Part shown: in pieces, positions 24,427 to 34,215 of the stretch
How positions within the stretch are numbered: the first letter of the stretch is position 1
Layout: every line of letters starts with the position of its first letter
From: Actinoplanes octamycinicus
Lineage (GTDB): Bacteria; Actinomycetota; Actinomycetes; Mycobacteriales; Micromonosporaceae
Direction of reading: 5' to 3'
DNA: 64,000 nt
Assembly (NCBI RefSeq): GCF_014205225.1
Contig: NZ_JACHNB010000001.1
Location: forward strand, 124,001-188,000
Translations under genes and position numbers: made by a program
The notes under the pieces: model-generated
The model's database searches: none
What the model saw: the letters and a program-made list of their open reading frames with translations, nothing else
Told to the model about the DNA's origin: nothing

Positions 24427-25611
24427 ATGCCAGCGGCAACCGACCGGACCGACGGCCGTCAGCCTCTGGCAGACGGGGCACCGGGCAAGAAGAAGAAAAA
24501 GGCCAAGGGCCCGAAAGCACCGCTGTGGACCAAGCTGGTCACCGCGTTCGGCGCGGTGCTGCTGATCACCAGCGGCGGCACCGGCGTCACCGCGAACTAC
24601 CTGCTCAGCCAGGTGACCGACAACGTTCAGACCACCACGTCGGCGCTCAGCCAGTCCGGTGGGGTCGGCGCGGCGCAGCAGAACGGCAAGCTGCCGGACG
24701 GCGCGATCAACCTGCTGATGCTCGGCCTGGACACCCGGGACGGGTGGGAGAAGTCCGGTGAGGGCTCCCGGTCGGACACCATCCTCGTGCTGCACATCCC
24801 GGCCGCCCGGGACAAGGCGCAGATGATCTCGATCCCCCGGGACACCAACGCCGAGATCCCGGCCGACAAGGACCTCGGCTTCGGCGGCGCCACCGAGAAG
24901 ATCAACAGCGCGTTCTACTTCGGCTCCCGGAACAAGGGCGGCGTGGCCGGCGGCATGAAGCTCGCCGCCAAGGCCGTGCACAACCTGACCGGGATCAGCT
25001 TCGACGGCGTCATCGTGATCAACTTCAACGGCTTCAAGGACATCCTGGAGGCGCTCGGCGGCGTCTACATGTGCGTCGACCAGGACTCGTGGTCCAGCCA
25101 CTACGTGGTGAACAACGGCAAGGTGGAGTACGCGAAGGGCGCCGACCCGACGTCCCCGCCCAGCAACGCCCTGTGGTTCAAGAAGGGCTGCCGCAACATG
25201 AAGGCCTGGGAGGCGCTGGAGTTCTCCCGGATCCGGCACTCCGCGCACGGCGACTACGACCGGCAGCGGCACCAGCAGCAGCTGCTCCGCGCCATGATGA
25301 AGAAGGCCACCAGCAGCGGCGTGCTCACCGACCTCTCCAAGGTGTCGAAGCTGCTCTCCGCGGCCGGCTCGTCGCTCACCCTGGACACCAACAACGTCCC
25401 GGTCTCCGACTTCTTCTTCGGGCTCAAGGGGCTGGCCAGCGCCGAGCTGCTGCCGATCCGGAGCAACAGCGGCAGCTTCTACAGCACCTCGGACGGCAAG
25501 GCCGAGCTGATCAACGACGTGACCAAGCAGCTGTTCGAGGCGACCGCCAAGGACAAACTGGACCCGTTCCTGCTCAGCCACCCCGAACTGGTCATCAACA
25601 GCAGCAGCTGA
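24427..25611 (+). CDS. LytR-CpsA-Psr (LCP) family cell-wall glycopolymer ligase
   Basis: A 394-residue type II membrane protein: a Lys-rich cytosolic segment (GKKKKKAKG), one helix at about residues 35-55, then the extracellular LCP domain. Visible motifs are INLLMLGLDTR, the RSDTILVLHI strand, the SIPRDT loop, and FSRIRHSAHGDYDRQRHQQ with the conserved Arg/Asp residues that bind polyprenyl pyrophosphate. LCP enzymes attach wall polymers (teichoic acids, arabinogalactan, capsule) to peptidoglycan, so this protein may anchor the polymer made by the upstream cluster. The ATG has AAGGAG seven bases upstream, a strong site. Monocistronic or weakly coupled with the next gene. Confidence 0.92.
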   Translation: MPAATDRTDGRQPLADGAPGKKKKKAKGPKAPLWTKLVTAFGAVLLITSGGTGVTANYLLSQVTDNVQTTTSALSQSGGVGAAQQNGKLPDGAINLLMLGLDTRDGWEKSGEGSRSDTILVLHIPAARDKAQMISIPRDTNAEIPADKDLGFGGATEKINSAFYFGSRNKGGVAGGMKLAAKAVHNLTGISFDGVIVINFNGFKDILEALGGVYMCVDQDSWSSHYVVNNGKVEYAKGADPTSPPSNALWFKKGCRNMKAWEALEFSRIRHSAHGDYDRQRHQQQLLRAMMKKATSSGVLTDLSKVSKLLSAAGSSLTLDTNNVPVSDFFFGLKGLASAELLPIRSNSGSFYSTSDGKAELINDVTKQLFEATAKDKLDPFLLSHPELVINSSS

Positions 25612-25628
25612 GGTCGTAGGGTCGGGGG

Positions 25629-26405
25629 ATGGCGGGCATCTCCTGGCAGGCCGGTGACGCCTACGAGGCGTATGTGGGCCGGTGGAGCCGCCAGGTCGCG
25701 CGGCTCTTCGTGGCCTGGCTGGGTCCGTCCGCCGCGTCCGGGCCGCGATGGCTGGACGTGGGCTGCGGGACCGGGGCGCTCACCGGGCAGCTGCCGTCGT
25801 CCGGGCTGGTCGTCGGGGTGGACTCGTCGGCCGGATTCCTGGCCGCGGTGCCGCCCTCGCGGGTGACCCGGTGCGCCGGCGACGCCGCGGCGTTGCCGCT
25901 GGCGAGCGGGCGGTTCGACGTGGTGGTCAGCGGGCTCGCGCTGAACTTCGTGCGCCCTCCGGAAGCGGCGGTCGCCGAGTTCTGCCGGGTGGCCGCGCCG
26001 GGCGCGACCGTCGCCGCCTACGTCTGGGACTACGCCGGCGGCATGGCGATGATGCAGCACTTCTGGGCGGCGGCCGGCGAGCTCGACCCGGAGCTGGGCG
26101 AGCGGGACGAGTCGCTCGGCTACGGGTTCTGTCGCGCGGAGGTGCTGGCCGGGTGGTGGTCGGCGGCCGGGCTCCGGGAGGTGGCCACCCGGCGGCTGGA
26201 GATCCCGATGGTGTTCCGCGACTTCGACGACTACTGGCGGCCGTTCCTCGGCGCGCAGGGGCCCGCCCCGAGTTACCTCGCCACCCGGTCCCCCGCACAG
26301 CGCGACGCCCTGCGGTCGTCAATCCGCCAGCGGCTCCCGATCCAGGCGGACGGGTCGATCCCCCTCACCGCCGCCGCCCACGCGGTCCGCGGCCGCAAAC
26401 CCTGA
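25629..26405 (+). CDS. Class I SAM-dependent methyltransferase
   Basis: A 258-residue cytosolic methyltransferase with the SAM motif LDVGCGTGALTGQL near residue 42, the acidic GVDSSAGF strand end, and DAAALPLASGRFDVVVSGLAL (in part) as motifs II-III. It belongs to the Methyltransf_11-type group, which covers small molecules and lipids; the substrate is not predictable. It begins 17 bases after the LCP stop, so co-transcription is possible. The downstream 235 bases are a CT-rich repeat tract. Confidence 0.85.
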   Translation: MAGISWQAGDAYEAYVGRWSRQVARLFVAWLGPSAASGPRWLDVGCGTGALTGQLPSSGLVVGVDSSAGFLAAVPPSRVTRCAGDAAALPLASGRFDVVVSGLALNFVRPPEAAVAEFCRVAAPGATVAAYVWDYAGGMAMMQHFWAAAGELDPELGERDESLGYGFCRAEVLAGWWSAAGLREVATRRLEIPMVFRDFDDYWRPFLGAQGPAPSYLATRSPAQRDALRSSIRQRLPIQADGSIPLTAAAHAVRGRKP

Positions 26406-26429
26406 CCACCCGCCGTCAGCGCCCCCGGT

Positions 26430-26600
26430 CATCCGCCTCACCGCCCGTTCGCGTCCCCTCCTCGCCGCCGCTTCTCACCGTCTCCTCGCCGCCCCTTCGC
26501 GTCCTCCCCTCGCCGCCTCTTCTCACCGTCTCTTCGCCGCCCCCTTCGCGTCTCCTCCTCGCCGCCTCTTCTCACCGTCTCTTCGCCGCCCTTCCCGCGG
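26430..26600 (+). repeat. CT-rich intergenic degenerate repeat
   Basis: Between two convergent genes lies an array of TCCTCGCCGCCTCTTCTCAC / CGTCTCTTCGCCGCCC variants, about 30-40 bases per unit with irregular length. No reading frame is supported. The strand bias, pyrimidines on the plus strand, is strong. Confidence 0.75.
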
Positions 26601-26642
26601 CGGCCGAGCGAGGACCGGCCCGCGGATCTCGGACCGGCTGGG

Positions 26643-27482
26643 TCAGGCGCTGACCGCATCCATGGCGCGAAGGCGCTGGAGAACCGGGGCGAAGGCCTCC
26701 ATGAACATGCCGTTCACCGCGATATAGGAGAAACCGCCCACCGAGCGCCGGCGCCGGAGTTCCTCGGCGGCCTGGTCGGCATCCCCGATCAGGAAAGCCG
26801 CGGCGCCCGACGCGGCCATCTCCCGCGGATCGCCGCCGACCTGCCGGGACAGCCACTCCGGCAGCGCGAAGATGCTCGGGGCGAACGCGGTCACCCCGAC
26901 GAGCAGCTCGACCCGGTCGGCGCGGGCCGTCATCGACCGGAACGCGTCCGCGGCCCGGAACAAGTCGGTCGGCGTGGTGGCCGGCGGCAGGCCGAAGGTC
27001 ACCGTGTCCGCCTCCTCCGCGGCGAGCCGCATCATGCCCGGTTTCGACGCCGCGACCAGCACCTCCGGCGGGACCGGCAGGGCCCGGGCGGCGGCGATCA
27101 CGTCGGCGGTCCGGCGCAGCCGCTCGCCCGGGGTGCCCCACATGCCGCCGAGCGCGGCGGTGTCCGCCTGCCCGTTGGGGCGGCCACCACCGACGCCCAG
27201 CTCGAACCGGCCGTCGCTGATCGTCTGCAGGCTCCGGGTCTCCCAGGCGACGTGCGCCGGGGTGCGGTTGGGCGAGTTCAGGACGTAGGTGCCGACCCGC
27301 AGCGAACTGGTCGCCGCGGCGGCCGCGGCGAGTGCCGGGAACGGCGACAGGGTGAACAGGGTGTCCGGGAGGAGCAGGATGTCGTAGCCCAGCTCCTCGG
27401 CCCGGTGCGCGGTCGCCGCCCACTCCGCGCCGGTGCGAGCCTGCCCGGCGATGACCCCGAATCGAAACGCACGCTCAGTCAT
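26643..27482 (-). CDS. LLM-class F420-dependent oxidoreductase
   Basis: A 279-residue luciferase-like (beta/alpha)8 protein of the actinobacterial TIGR03621-type F420 family. FRFGVIAGQARTGAEW opens the barrel, and VGTYVLNSPNRTPAHVAWE and GRFELGVGGGRPNG are the conserved cofactor-side segments. Such enzymes use reduced F420 to transfer hydride to diverse substrates. The ATG at 27482 is chosen because it starts one strand before the conserved barrel; a longer version lacks support. It stands alone and converges with the methyltransferase. The substrate is unknown. Confidence 0.88.
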   Translation of the reverse strand: MTERAFRFGVIAGQARTGAEWAATAHRAEELGYDILLLPDTLFTLSPFPALAAAAAATSSLRVGTYVLNSPNRTPAHVAWETRSLQTISDGRFELGVGGGRPNGQADTAALGGMWGTPGERLRRTADVIAAARALPVPPEVLVAASKPGMMRLAAEEADTVTFGLPPATTPTDLFRAADAFRSMTARADRVELLVGVTAFAPSIFALPEWLSRQVGGDPREMAASGAAAFLIGDADQAAEELRRRRSVGGFSYIAVNGMFMEAFAPVLQRLRAMDAVSA

Positions 27483-27806
27483 CCGCCCACTGTCGCGGAC
27501 GCGCCACCCGACCGCGTCCACTCAGGGAGGACTTCCGGCGTACGCCCTCCGGCGTACCGAAAACAACGGCCTGCGCCCCCGGGCGGACCCGCCACCGAAC
27601 CGCTCCCCACAGCCGAAAGCCGAAACGACCGGCGGGGCGAGTCGGCCCCGATCCGAAGAGGCCGGCCAGCCGCAGACCGATCGGGCCGGGCGGGTCACTC
27701 GGGCCAAAAACGGGCGGGCGGGTCAGCCGGCCCGAGAAGAGGCGCGCGGGTCAGCCGACCCGAGAACGCGCGGGCGGATCAGCCGATCCCAGAACGCGCG
27801 GGCGGA
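27483..27806. repeat. Intergenic region: dispersed palindrome copy 2 and tandem repeats
   Basis: These 324 bases carry no gene. At 27533-27563 lies a degenerate copy of the palindrome seen at 21944-21983; its right arm CGTACCGAAAA is identical. From about 27685 to 27810 three to four units of 24-31 bases, built on CGCGCGGGCGGATCAGCCGA and AGAA, follow one another. The last unit overlaps the stop codon of the next minus-strand gene. Confidence 0.7.
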
Positions 27807-29306
27807 TCAGGAGTAGTGCTGGAGCGACGGCCAGAGGACGTGCCAGGGAACCGCCAGGTGGCAGACATAGATGTGGGCCTCCTCTGTCTCCTCATTCGCC
27901 ACCCCGGCGGCGTTGCGCAGCGCACCGTGCTCGGTGCAACTGCCGAACATCCGGGCGACCCGGTCCGGCTCGGCCTGCAGCACCGCGATCACGACGGTTT
28001 TGTCGTCCGGCGGCGGGCCGAAGTGGTGCAACTCGTTGTGTCCGCTGTAGATCTCGGGCAGGCCCAGCGGGCGGCCGAACCGGTCCAGGGCGCCGGCCTC
28101 GCCGTAGTTGCCGGTGAACAGCACCGCCCGGGACTGCTCGCCGGCGGGCAGCGCGCGATGGACCGCGGCGACCTGAGCGACATACTCCGGCCAGCCGATC
28201 TGGTCGGCCACCGTCTCGTTGGTCTCGGCCTGGGTCGTGCCGGACAAGCGGTCCTCCGGGATCACCGGCAGCGAGCCGGCGATCCCGAATGCGCTGAACA
28301 GCACCACCCCGGCGACCAGCCAGACCCGCCGGGACCGGCGGCCGGCCAGCCAGCGCACCGTCGGCACCGCACCGATCGCGTAGAGAGCCGTGAGCAGGCC
28401 GAGCGGGTAATACGGCTGACCGGCGATGATCAACAGCAGGACGAGCATCACGAGATAGGCCACCGGAAGCGCCCGGATCGGCCGCCACTCCGGCCTGCGC
28501 CACGACGCCACGATCCCGGCGATCCACACCGGAGGGAGGCTGAGCAGCAGGAGCTGGAACGGCACCAGCAGCACCCGGGACTCGTCGCCCTTGTCCTCGG
28601 CCAGCGCCCGGGCCATCTCCGCCTGCGGGAAGTCGTTGACCACCTGATAGATCAGGTTGGGCAGGCCGACGACCAGCGCGACCGCCACGCCGGCCCACAA
28701 CCACGGCGAGCGCAGCACCCGGCGCGGGCCGACCAGCAGCAGCCCGGCCGCCAGGCACAGCAGGAGCAGCACGACCAGGTGCTTGTTGTAGAGGCCGAGC
28801 CCGGTGACCAGGCCGGCCCCGAGCCAGGACCGTGGCCGGTCGTGCAGCAGCGCGCGCACCGCGAAGAGCAGCACGCCCAGCCAGACCAGCAGGTCGGGCG
28901 CGGCGGTCGAGCCGACGTGGGCGGCGGTGAGCGGGAACGTGCCGAAGACCACCGAGGCGGCCAGCGACTGGGCGCCCGCGCCGCCGCCGACCTCCCGGGC
29001 GAGCGCCGCGGCCAGCAACGCGGCCAGGCCGATCATCAACGCGCCGGGCACCCGGATCACCCACAGCGAGTCATCGAAGATCTCGATCGCCAGCCGGTCG
29101 ACCAGCGGGGTGAACGGTGGCTGGTCGACATAACCCCAGGCCGGATGGCCGCCGAGGAGCCGGAAATAGAGCTCGTCGCGGTGATAGCCATAGCGCCCGG
29201 CGGTCACCAGCAGGAGCAGGGTCGCGGCGAGCGCGATCAGGCCGACCGGCACCCAGGCCATCGGCCTGCGGCCGATCTCCGCACGGGGCGTCAGCGTTTC
29301 GGTCAC
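27807..29306 (-). CDS. GT39-like (PMT/ArnT-type) membrane glycosyltransferase
   Basis: About 499 residues with around ten hydrophobic helices. The first extracellular loop contains GYHRDELYFRLLGGHPAWGY, the acidic loop of GT39/ArnT-type GT-C enzymes that use polyprenyl-phosphate sugars. The C-terminal 130 residues form a soluble extracellular domain (VLFTGNYGEAGALDRFG, HNELHHFGPPPDDK). It may glycosylate an exported protein or lipid; no partner gene is adjacent. The GTG at 29306 is a guess: in-frame GTGs at 29330 and 29336 also exist, and none has a clear ribosome site. Confidence 0.78.
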   Translation of the reverse strand: MTETLTPRAEIGRRPMAWVPVGLIALAATLLLLVTAGRYGYHRDELYFRLLGGHPAWGYVDQPPFTPLVDRLAIEIFDDSLWVIRVPGALMIGLAALLAAALAREVGGGAGAQSLAASVVFGTFPLTAAHVGSTAAPDLLVWLGVLLFAVRALLHDRPRSWLGAGLVTGLGLYNKHLVVLLLLCLAAGLLLVGPRRVLRSPWLWAGVAVALVVGLPNLIYQVVNDFPQAEMARALAEDKGDESRVLLVPFQLLLLSLPPVWIAGIVASWRRPEWRPIRALPVAYLVMLVLLLIIAGQPYYPLGLLTALYAIGAVPTVRWLAGRRSRRVWLVAGVVLFSAFGIAGSLPVIPEDRLSGTTQAETNETVADQIGWPEYVAQVAAVHRALPAGEQSRAVLFTGNYGEAGALDRFGRPLGLPEIYSGHNELHHFGPPPDDKTVVIAVLQAEPDRVARMFGSCTEHGALRNAAGVANEETEEAHIYVCHLAVPWHVLWPSLQHYS

Positions 29307-29504
29307 GGCGCCCAACCTACGGGCCGCCACCGACAATTTCCGGTACGTCTCTCCGCCCTGTGGAAGACCCGGCAGACCGACCGCCGCCCGTGGCGACGGG
29401 GGCCGCGGCCGCCGAGCGCAATCCGCCCTGGGTTCGATGTTCCGAGTCGACCGGTGGTGTCACGATGGGTGCCTGTTTCGTCGTTGTCCACGAAGGACGG
29501 AAAC

Positions 29505-32500
29505 GTGCCCGAACCCGATGCCACCCCGGACCCCGCCGAGCGCGCCCGCGCCGGCGTGCGAGCCTGGGTGCGCGAGTCCGGCCGCCGCACCCGGCAGCGG
29601 CTGCGCGGCGCGAGTCCGTACGCGATTCTGGCCTTCCTGACCGCCTCCGCGGTCGCCCCGGTGGCCGGCGCCGGGCTGGGCGCCTCGGCCGCGTTCACCG
29701 TGGTGCTGGCCCAGCTCGGCGGCCTGGGCAGCAACTTCCTCGCCGACATCCTGGCCGGCACGGCGCAGCGGCTGCGCGGCACCGGCCCGATCACCGAGCA
29801 GCAGTGGCGGGACGCGGTCGCCGCCGACCTGCTGCCGGCACTCGCCGCCGGCGACGAGGAGAGCCGCCGGTTGCGGGCCGAGGTCTCCGCGGTGCTGCAC
29901 GAGATCGACGCGGTCGCCACCGCGCTGACCGAGGCGGCCGACGCCGACGAGGAGCTGCGCCGGCAGCTGGAGCAGGTCTTCGAGGAGCTCGGTGGCGACG
30001 TCGGCGAGCTGCACTGGATGGTCACCGACGTCCGCCGGTCGATCGACGACCTGCGGCAGCAGTTCGCCGGGCAGAGTCTGCTGCTGACCCGGCAGCTCGA
30101 GCAGGTCCGCCGCCAGCTGCTCGCGGTGACCGGCGAGCCGCCGCCGGCCGCCCCGGCGGTCGCCTCCTCGGTGCCGCCCTATCCCGGACTGGCCAGTTTC
30201 GAGCCGGCCGACGCGCCCTGGTTCCGCGGTCGCGAGACGCAGGTGGCCGAGCTGCTGGCCCGGCTCAGCGAGCAGATGGTGGGCGCGCCGCCGCTGGTCG
30301 TCACCGGCGTGTCCGGCGCCGGCAAGTCCTCGCTGCTGCGGGCCGGTCTGCTCCCGGCGATCGGCACCGGCCGGCTGGGCGAGGCGGCGGCCGGCTGGCC
30401 GTGGGTCCTGCTGACCCCGGGCCCCACTCCGCTGCGCACCCTGGTCCAGCAGCTCAGCACCCTGCTCACCGACAGCCCGGCCGCTCCCGGTGTCAGCGAA
30501 GCCACGTCGGCGGCCACGCCGGGCAGGACCGTCGACGCGGCTGAGCGAGGGATGGGCGAGCCCAGGCCCGGCACAGATGCCGACGAGCCCGGCGCGCCCG
30601 GCGACCCCGGTGAGCCGGGCGACGCTGTGACCGACTCGGGTCCGGGCGGGGCGGGTGGACGGGGCGAGGCTGTGAGCGGCGGGGTTCCGGCTGAGGGACG
30701 GCTCGGGTCCGGGGAGAGCCGGGCCGCGACGCTCGACGAGCTGGTCGCGGCGGTGCGCCGGGAGCCGCAGCAACTGGGCACGCTCGCCCGCCAGGCGGCC
30801 GCCCGGGGGCGGCGGCCGGTGATCGTGGTGGATCAGTTCGAGGAGCTGTTCACCCAGGGGGCCGGCCCGGCCGAGCGGCTCGCCTTCGCGGCGGCGCTGA
30901 CCGCGGCGGCGCCGGCGCTCGTGGTGATCGCGGTGCGGTCCGACTTCTATCCGGCCTGTGTGGAGCTTCCGCCGCTGGCCGAGCTGCTGGCCGCCGGGCA
31001 CGTGGTGCTCGGGCCGCTGGACGCCGAGGCGGTGCGCCGGGCCGTGGTCGAGCCCGCCGAGCAGGCCGGCCTGACCGTCGATCCGGGCCTGCCCGAGCTG
31101 ATGCTGCGCGACCTCAGCGACGGCGACAGCTACGAGCCGGGCACGTTGCCGCTGCTGGCGCACGCGCTGCGGGCCACCTGGGAGCGCCGCGAGGGCGACC
31201 GGCTCACCGTCGAGGCCTACCGGGCCACCGGCGGGATCCGGCACGCGGTCGCCGAGACCGCCGAGCGGATCTACCTGGAGCTGGACCCGGACGACCGAGC
31301 GACGCTGCGCACCGAGCTGCTCGCGCTGGTCACGGTGACCGGCAACGGCACGGTGGTCCGGCGGCGCGGCGAGCGCGGCGCGGCCGGTTCCCGGGTGCTC
31401 GACCGGCTGGTCACCGAGCGGCTGGTCACCGCCGGGGCGGACACTGTGGAGATCAGCCACGAGGCCCTGCTCACCGGCTGGCCCCGGCTGGCCGGCTGGG
31501 TCGCCGAGGCCCGCGCCGACCTGGAGCTGCGGCAGCGGGTGATCGAGGCGGCCGCCGACTGGGAACGCTCCGGCCGCGACCCGGACCTCCTGCTGCGCGG
31601 CGCCCGCCTGCTCGCCGCCCGCGAACGCCTCGTCGACCGGAGCCCCGGCCCCGAGCCATCACCGGCCGGGCACACAGATCCGGCCCGAGACACTCCGGCG
31701 CCGCCGGACCGAGAGACCTCGGCGCCGCCGGACCGGGGCACTCCAGCGCCGCCGGACCGGGACACTCTGGCACCGTCAGCCCGGGACACTTCAACGCCGC
31801 CGGACCGGGACACCCCGCACACCGCGACCCCACCGGCACCTTCCGATCAGGACGGTCCGGCGACGGGCTCGGCTGACCGGGGCAGCCCGCCGGTTCCGGG
31901 GACGCTGCCGGCGTCGGCGATGGCCTTCGTCGCGGCCGGAGTCGACGCGGCCGAGGCGGCCGAGGCAGCGCGGCGCCGGGCCACCGGGCGGCTGCGGCGA
32001 CTCGCCGCCGGACTCGGGGTGGCGCTGCTGCTGGCCGTCGCCGGCGGCCTGGTCGCGCTCAACAAGCAGCAGGTCGCCGCGGACAAGGAGCAGGAGGCGC
32101 AGACCGCCCGGCACGACGCGGCGTCCCGCCAGGCCGCCGCCGAGGCGGTGAACGCGCTGGACCGCGACGAGGTCACCGCCGTGCGCCGGGCACTGGACGG
32201 CTGGCAGGAGGCGCACACCGCCCAGGCGCGCGGCGCGCTGCTCTCCGCCCAGATGGTCAACTCGCTGGGCACGCTGGGCACCGAGACCGGTGGTCACTCG
32301 GTCGCGTTCAGCCCGGACGGCTCCCGGATCGCGATCGGTTACGGCGGCGGGGTGGTCCGGCTCTGGGACGCCGTCACCTTCACACCGATCGGCGAACCAC
32401 TCGTCACGCCGCAGAAGGCCGCCCGGAACATCGTGGTCTCGGTGGCGTTCTCGCCGGACGGCCGATTCCTGATGTCCAGCGCGTTCGCCAAGGACAGCCT

Positions 32501-34193
32501 GCAAATCTGGGATGCCGCCACCGGATCGCCCGTCCGCACCCTGCCGGGCGCCGCCGCCGCGGCCTGGTTGCCCGTCGCCGGCACGGGCGCCGGCACCGGA
32601 GCAGGCGCTCCTGCCGCCGGCACCGTGCTGGCTCTGCGCACCGATCCCAAGGCCACCGGATTCCAGCTCGGCATGTGGGACGCGGCCACCGGCCGGCTGA
32701 GCCGGTCGATCCCGATCGACGACTACTACCCCTACGACCTGGCGGTCAGCCGGGACGGGAAGCATGTCGCGATCACCAAGGGCCCGGGCTCCGCGGCGCG
32801 GGTCTGGCGGCTGAGCGACGGCCGAGCGGCGACCACCATCCCGGACACCAGCCACCTGGCATTCGCACCGGACGGGACGCTGGTCGGCATGAACCGGCTC
32901 GGACAGCTCTTCCAGTGGGAGGTGCCGTCCGGGCGGCGGCTACGGACCCTGTTCGAGGCGACCAGCACGCCCGGGGCCAGCCGATTCACGGTCACCGCCG
33001 ACGGGATGGCGGTGGCCAACGTCGGGTCCCGCCTGGTCGCCACATTCTCGCTCGCCGACGGCACCAACACGGTTCAGGACACCGGGGTGTCGGCCTACCC
33101 GGCGGTGGCGGCCTCGCCGGACGGCCGCCTGATCGCGGTGACCGGCCTCGACGCCCCGACGGCGGTGTTCCGGCGGGCGACCACCTGGCTCCCGCACGGC
33201 GGCATGGTGGCCGGCAGCAGCTTCTCCCCGGACGGCCGGCGACTGGCCGCGGCCGCTGACGACGGCCGGATCCGGGTCTGGGACGTGGCCTCCCGTGACC
33301 TGGTCACCGACGTCCGGTCCGGCGGGGTTCCGGTCCGGGTCGCCTTCGCCGCCGGGGGTCTGCTGGTGGATGCCACCATGGACGCCGGGCTGGAGGTCCG
33401 GGAAGCGGCGACCGGGCGGCTCCGGGAGACCGTGCCGCTCGCCGGGGCCACGAACGATCTAGCCGTCTCCCCGGACGGCTCCCTGGTGGCCGTGTCGACC
33501 GGCCCACTCCCCTCAGGGCTCTTCCAACCCGGGGCCCGGGCGGAACAGCACGAGCGGATCCTGGTCTATGACGTGGTCAAGCGCGAGGTGCGCACCCGGC
33601 TCCAGCCGGTGGAAGCACCGCACGCGGTGGCGTTCAGCCGAGACGGCACGCAGCTGCTGGCGACCACGACCGACCCCTACACCTCGACCGGGATCTTCCA
33701 CTCGGCGCTGCACGCCTGGCGCACCAGCGACTTCACCCGGATCGGCAGCTATCGGCTCGGCGACTATCAGGCCACTGACCTCGCCGTCTCCCCGGCCGAC
33801 GGTGCGATCGCGGTGGCCGGGACGAACGGACAGGTCGAATTCCGCAGTCCGGACGGCACGCAGCCTCGGTGGCAGACGCGACGGCAGGTCCAACAGATCG
33901 ACGCCATCGCGTTCGCGCCCGACGGCCGGACGCTGGCCGTGAGTGACTTCGACGGTCGTATCCATCTCTGGGACACCGCGAGCCGGACCGAGTCCGCCAC
34001 GTTGAACGGGCATCGCACCCGGGTCGCCTCGCTGAGCTTCGCACCGGGCAGCGGGTTGCTGGCGAGTTCCGAGCTGGAGGGCACGTTCGGGCTGTGGCGG
34101 ATGGATCCGGCGGAGGTCGTACCGGAAATCTGCCGGGTCGCGATCATCGCGGACCGCAACGATGGCGGCGGTCTGTCACCACTCTGCCGGTGA
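29505..34193 (+). CDS. nSTAND NTPase with hydrophobic N-terminal module and C-terminal WD40 propeller
   Basis: A 1562-residue signal-type NTPase. Residues about 35-80 form an Ala/Gly-rich hydrophobic pair of segments, and 100-215 are coiled-coil-like. PYPGLASFEPADAPWFRGRE (about 227-246) marks the nSTAND1 entry, with Walker A GVSGAGKSS (Lys274) and Walker B VIVVDQFEEL (Asp443). The A-to-B distance is unusually long because an Asp/Gly/Pro-rich insertion lies between. After the winged-helix part comes an 8-residue repeat linker (DTPAPPDR), a membrane helix near 832-853, and WD40 blades from about 920 to the end (FSPDGRRLAAAADDGRIRVW). The GTG has AAGGA seven bases upstream. Such proteins act as sensors or in conflict systems; the trigger and output here are unknown. 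Confidence 0.85.
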   Translation: MPEPDATPDPAERARAGVRAWVRESGRRTRQRLRGASPYAILAFLTASAVAPVAGAGLGASAAFTVVLAQLGGLGSNFLADILAGTAQRLRGTGPITEQQWRDAVAADLLPALAAGDEESRRLRAEVSAVLHEIDAVATALTEAADADEELRRQLEQVFEELGGDVGELHWMVTDVRRSIDDLRQQFAGQSLLLTRQLEQVRRQLLAVTGEPPPAAPAVASSVPPYPGLASFEPADAPWFRGRETQVAELLARLSEQMVGAPPLVVTGVSGAGKSSLLRAGLLPAIGTGRLGEAAAGWPWVLLTPGPTPLRTLVQQLSTLLTDSPAAPGVSEATSAATPGRTVDAAERGMGEPRPGTDADEPGAPGDPGEPGDAVTDSGPGGAGGRGEAVSGGVPAEGRLGSGESRAATLDELVAAVRREPQQLGTLARQAAARGRRPVIVVDQFEELFTQGAGPAERLAFAAALTAAAPALVVIAVRSDFYPACVELPPLAELLAAGHVVLGPLDAEAVRRAVVEPAEQAGLTVDPGLPELMLRDLSDGDSYEPGTLPLLAHALRATWERREGDRLTVEAYRATGGIRHAVAETAERIYLELDPDDRATLRTELLALVTVTGNGTVVRRRGERGAAGSRVLDRLVTERLVTAGADTVEISHEALLTGWPRLAGWVAEARADLELRQRVIEAAADWERSGRDPDLLLRGARLLAARERLVDRSPGPEPSPAGHTDPARDTPAPPDRETSAPPDRGTPAPPDRDTLAPSARDTSTPPDRDTPHTATPPAPSDQDGPATGSADRGSPPVPGTLPASAMAFVAAGVDAAEAAEAARRRATGRLRRLAAGLGVALLLAVAGGLVALNKQQVAADKEQEAQTARHDAASRQAAAEAVNALDRDEVTAVRRALDGWQEAHTAQARGALLSAQMVNSLGTLGTETGGHSVAFSPDGSRIAIGYGGGVVRLWDAVTFTPIGEPLVTPQKAARNIVVSVAFSPDGRFLMSSAFAKDSLQIWDAATGSPVRTLPGAAAAAWLPVAGTGAGTGAGAPAAGTVLALRTDPKATGFQLGMWDAATGRLSRSIPIDDYYPYDLAVSRDGKHVAITKGPGSAARVWRLSDGRAATTIPDTSHLAFAPDGTLVGMNRLGQLFQWEVPSGRRLRTLFEATSTPGASRFTVTADGMAVANVGSRLVATFSLADGTNTVQDTGVSAYPAVAASPDGRLIAVTGLDAPTAVFRRATTWLPHGGMVAGSSFSPDGRRLAAAADDGRIRVWDVASRDLVTDVRSGGVPVRVAFAAGGLLVDATMDAGLEVREAATGRLRETVPLAGATNDLAVSPDGSLVAVSTGPLPSGLFQPGARAEQHERILVYDVVKREVRTRLQPVEAPHAVAFSRDGTQLLATTTDPYTSTGIFHSALHAWRTSDFTRIGSYRLGDYQATDLAVSPADGAIAVAGTNGQVEFRSPDGTQPRWQTRRQVQQIDAIAFAPDGRTLAVSDFDGRIHLWDTASRTESATLNGHRTRVASLSFAPGSGLLASSELEGTFGLWRMDPAEVVPEICRVAIIADRNDGGGLSPLCR
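31680..31815 (+). repeat. 24-bp in-frame tandem repeat in the nSTAND protein
   Basis: About five units encode octapeptides DTPAPPDR, ETSAPPDR, GTPAPPDR, DTLAPSAR and DTSTPPDR. They sit between the NTPase-associated helical region and the membrane helix. Confidence 0.85.
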
Positions 34194-34215
34194 ACCGCCC
34201 GGAACGACGACGCAG

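Noticed and set aside
27252..29504. 750-codon upstream extension of the nSTAND frame
   Set aside because: It runs opposite the F420 oxidoreductase and the GT39-like gene, crosses repeats, and lacks a domain. The GTG at 29505 has a good ribosome site and starts the conserved protein.
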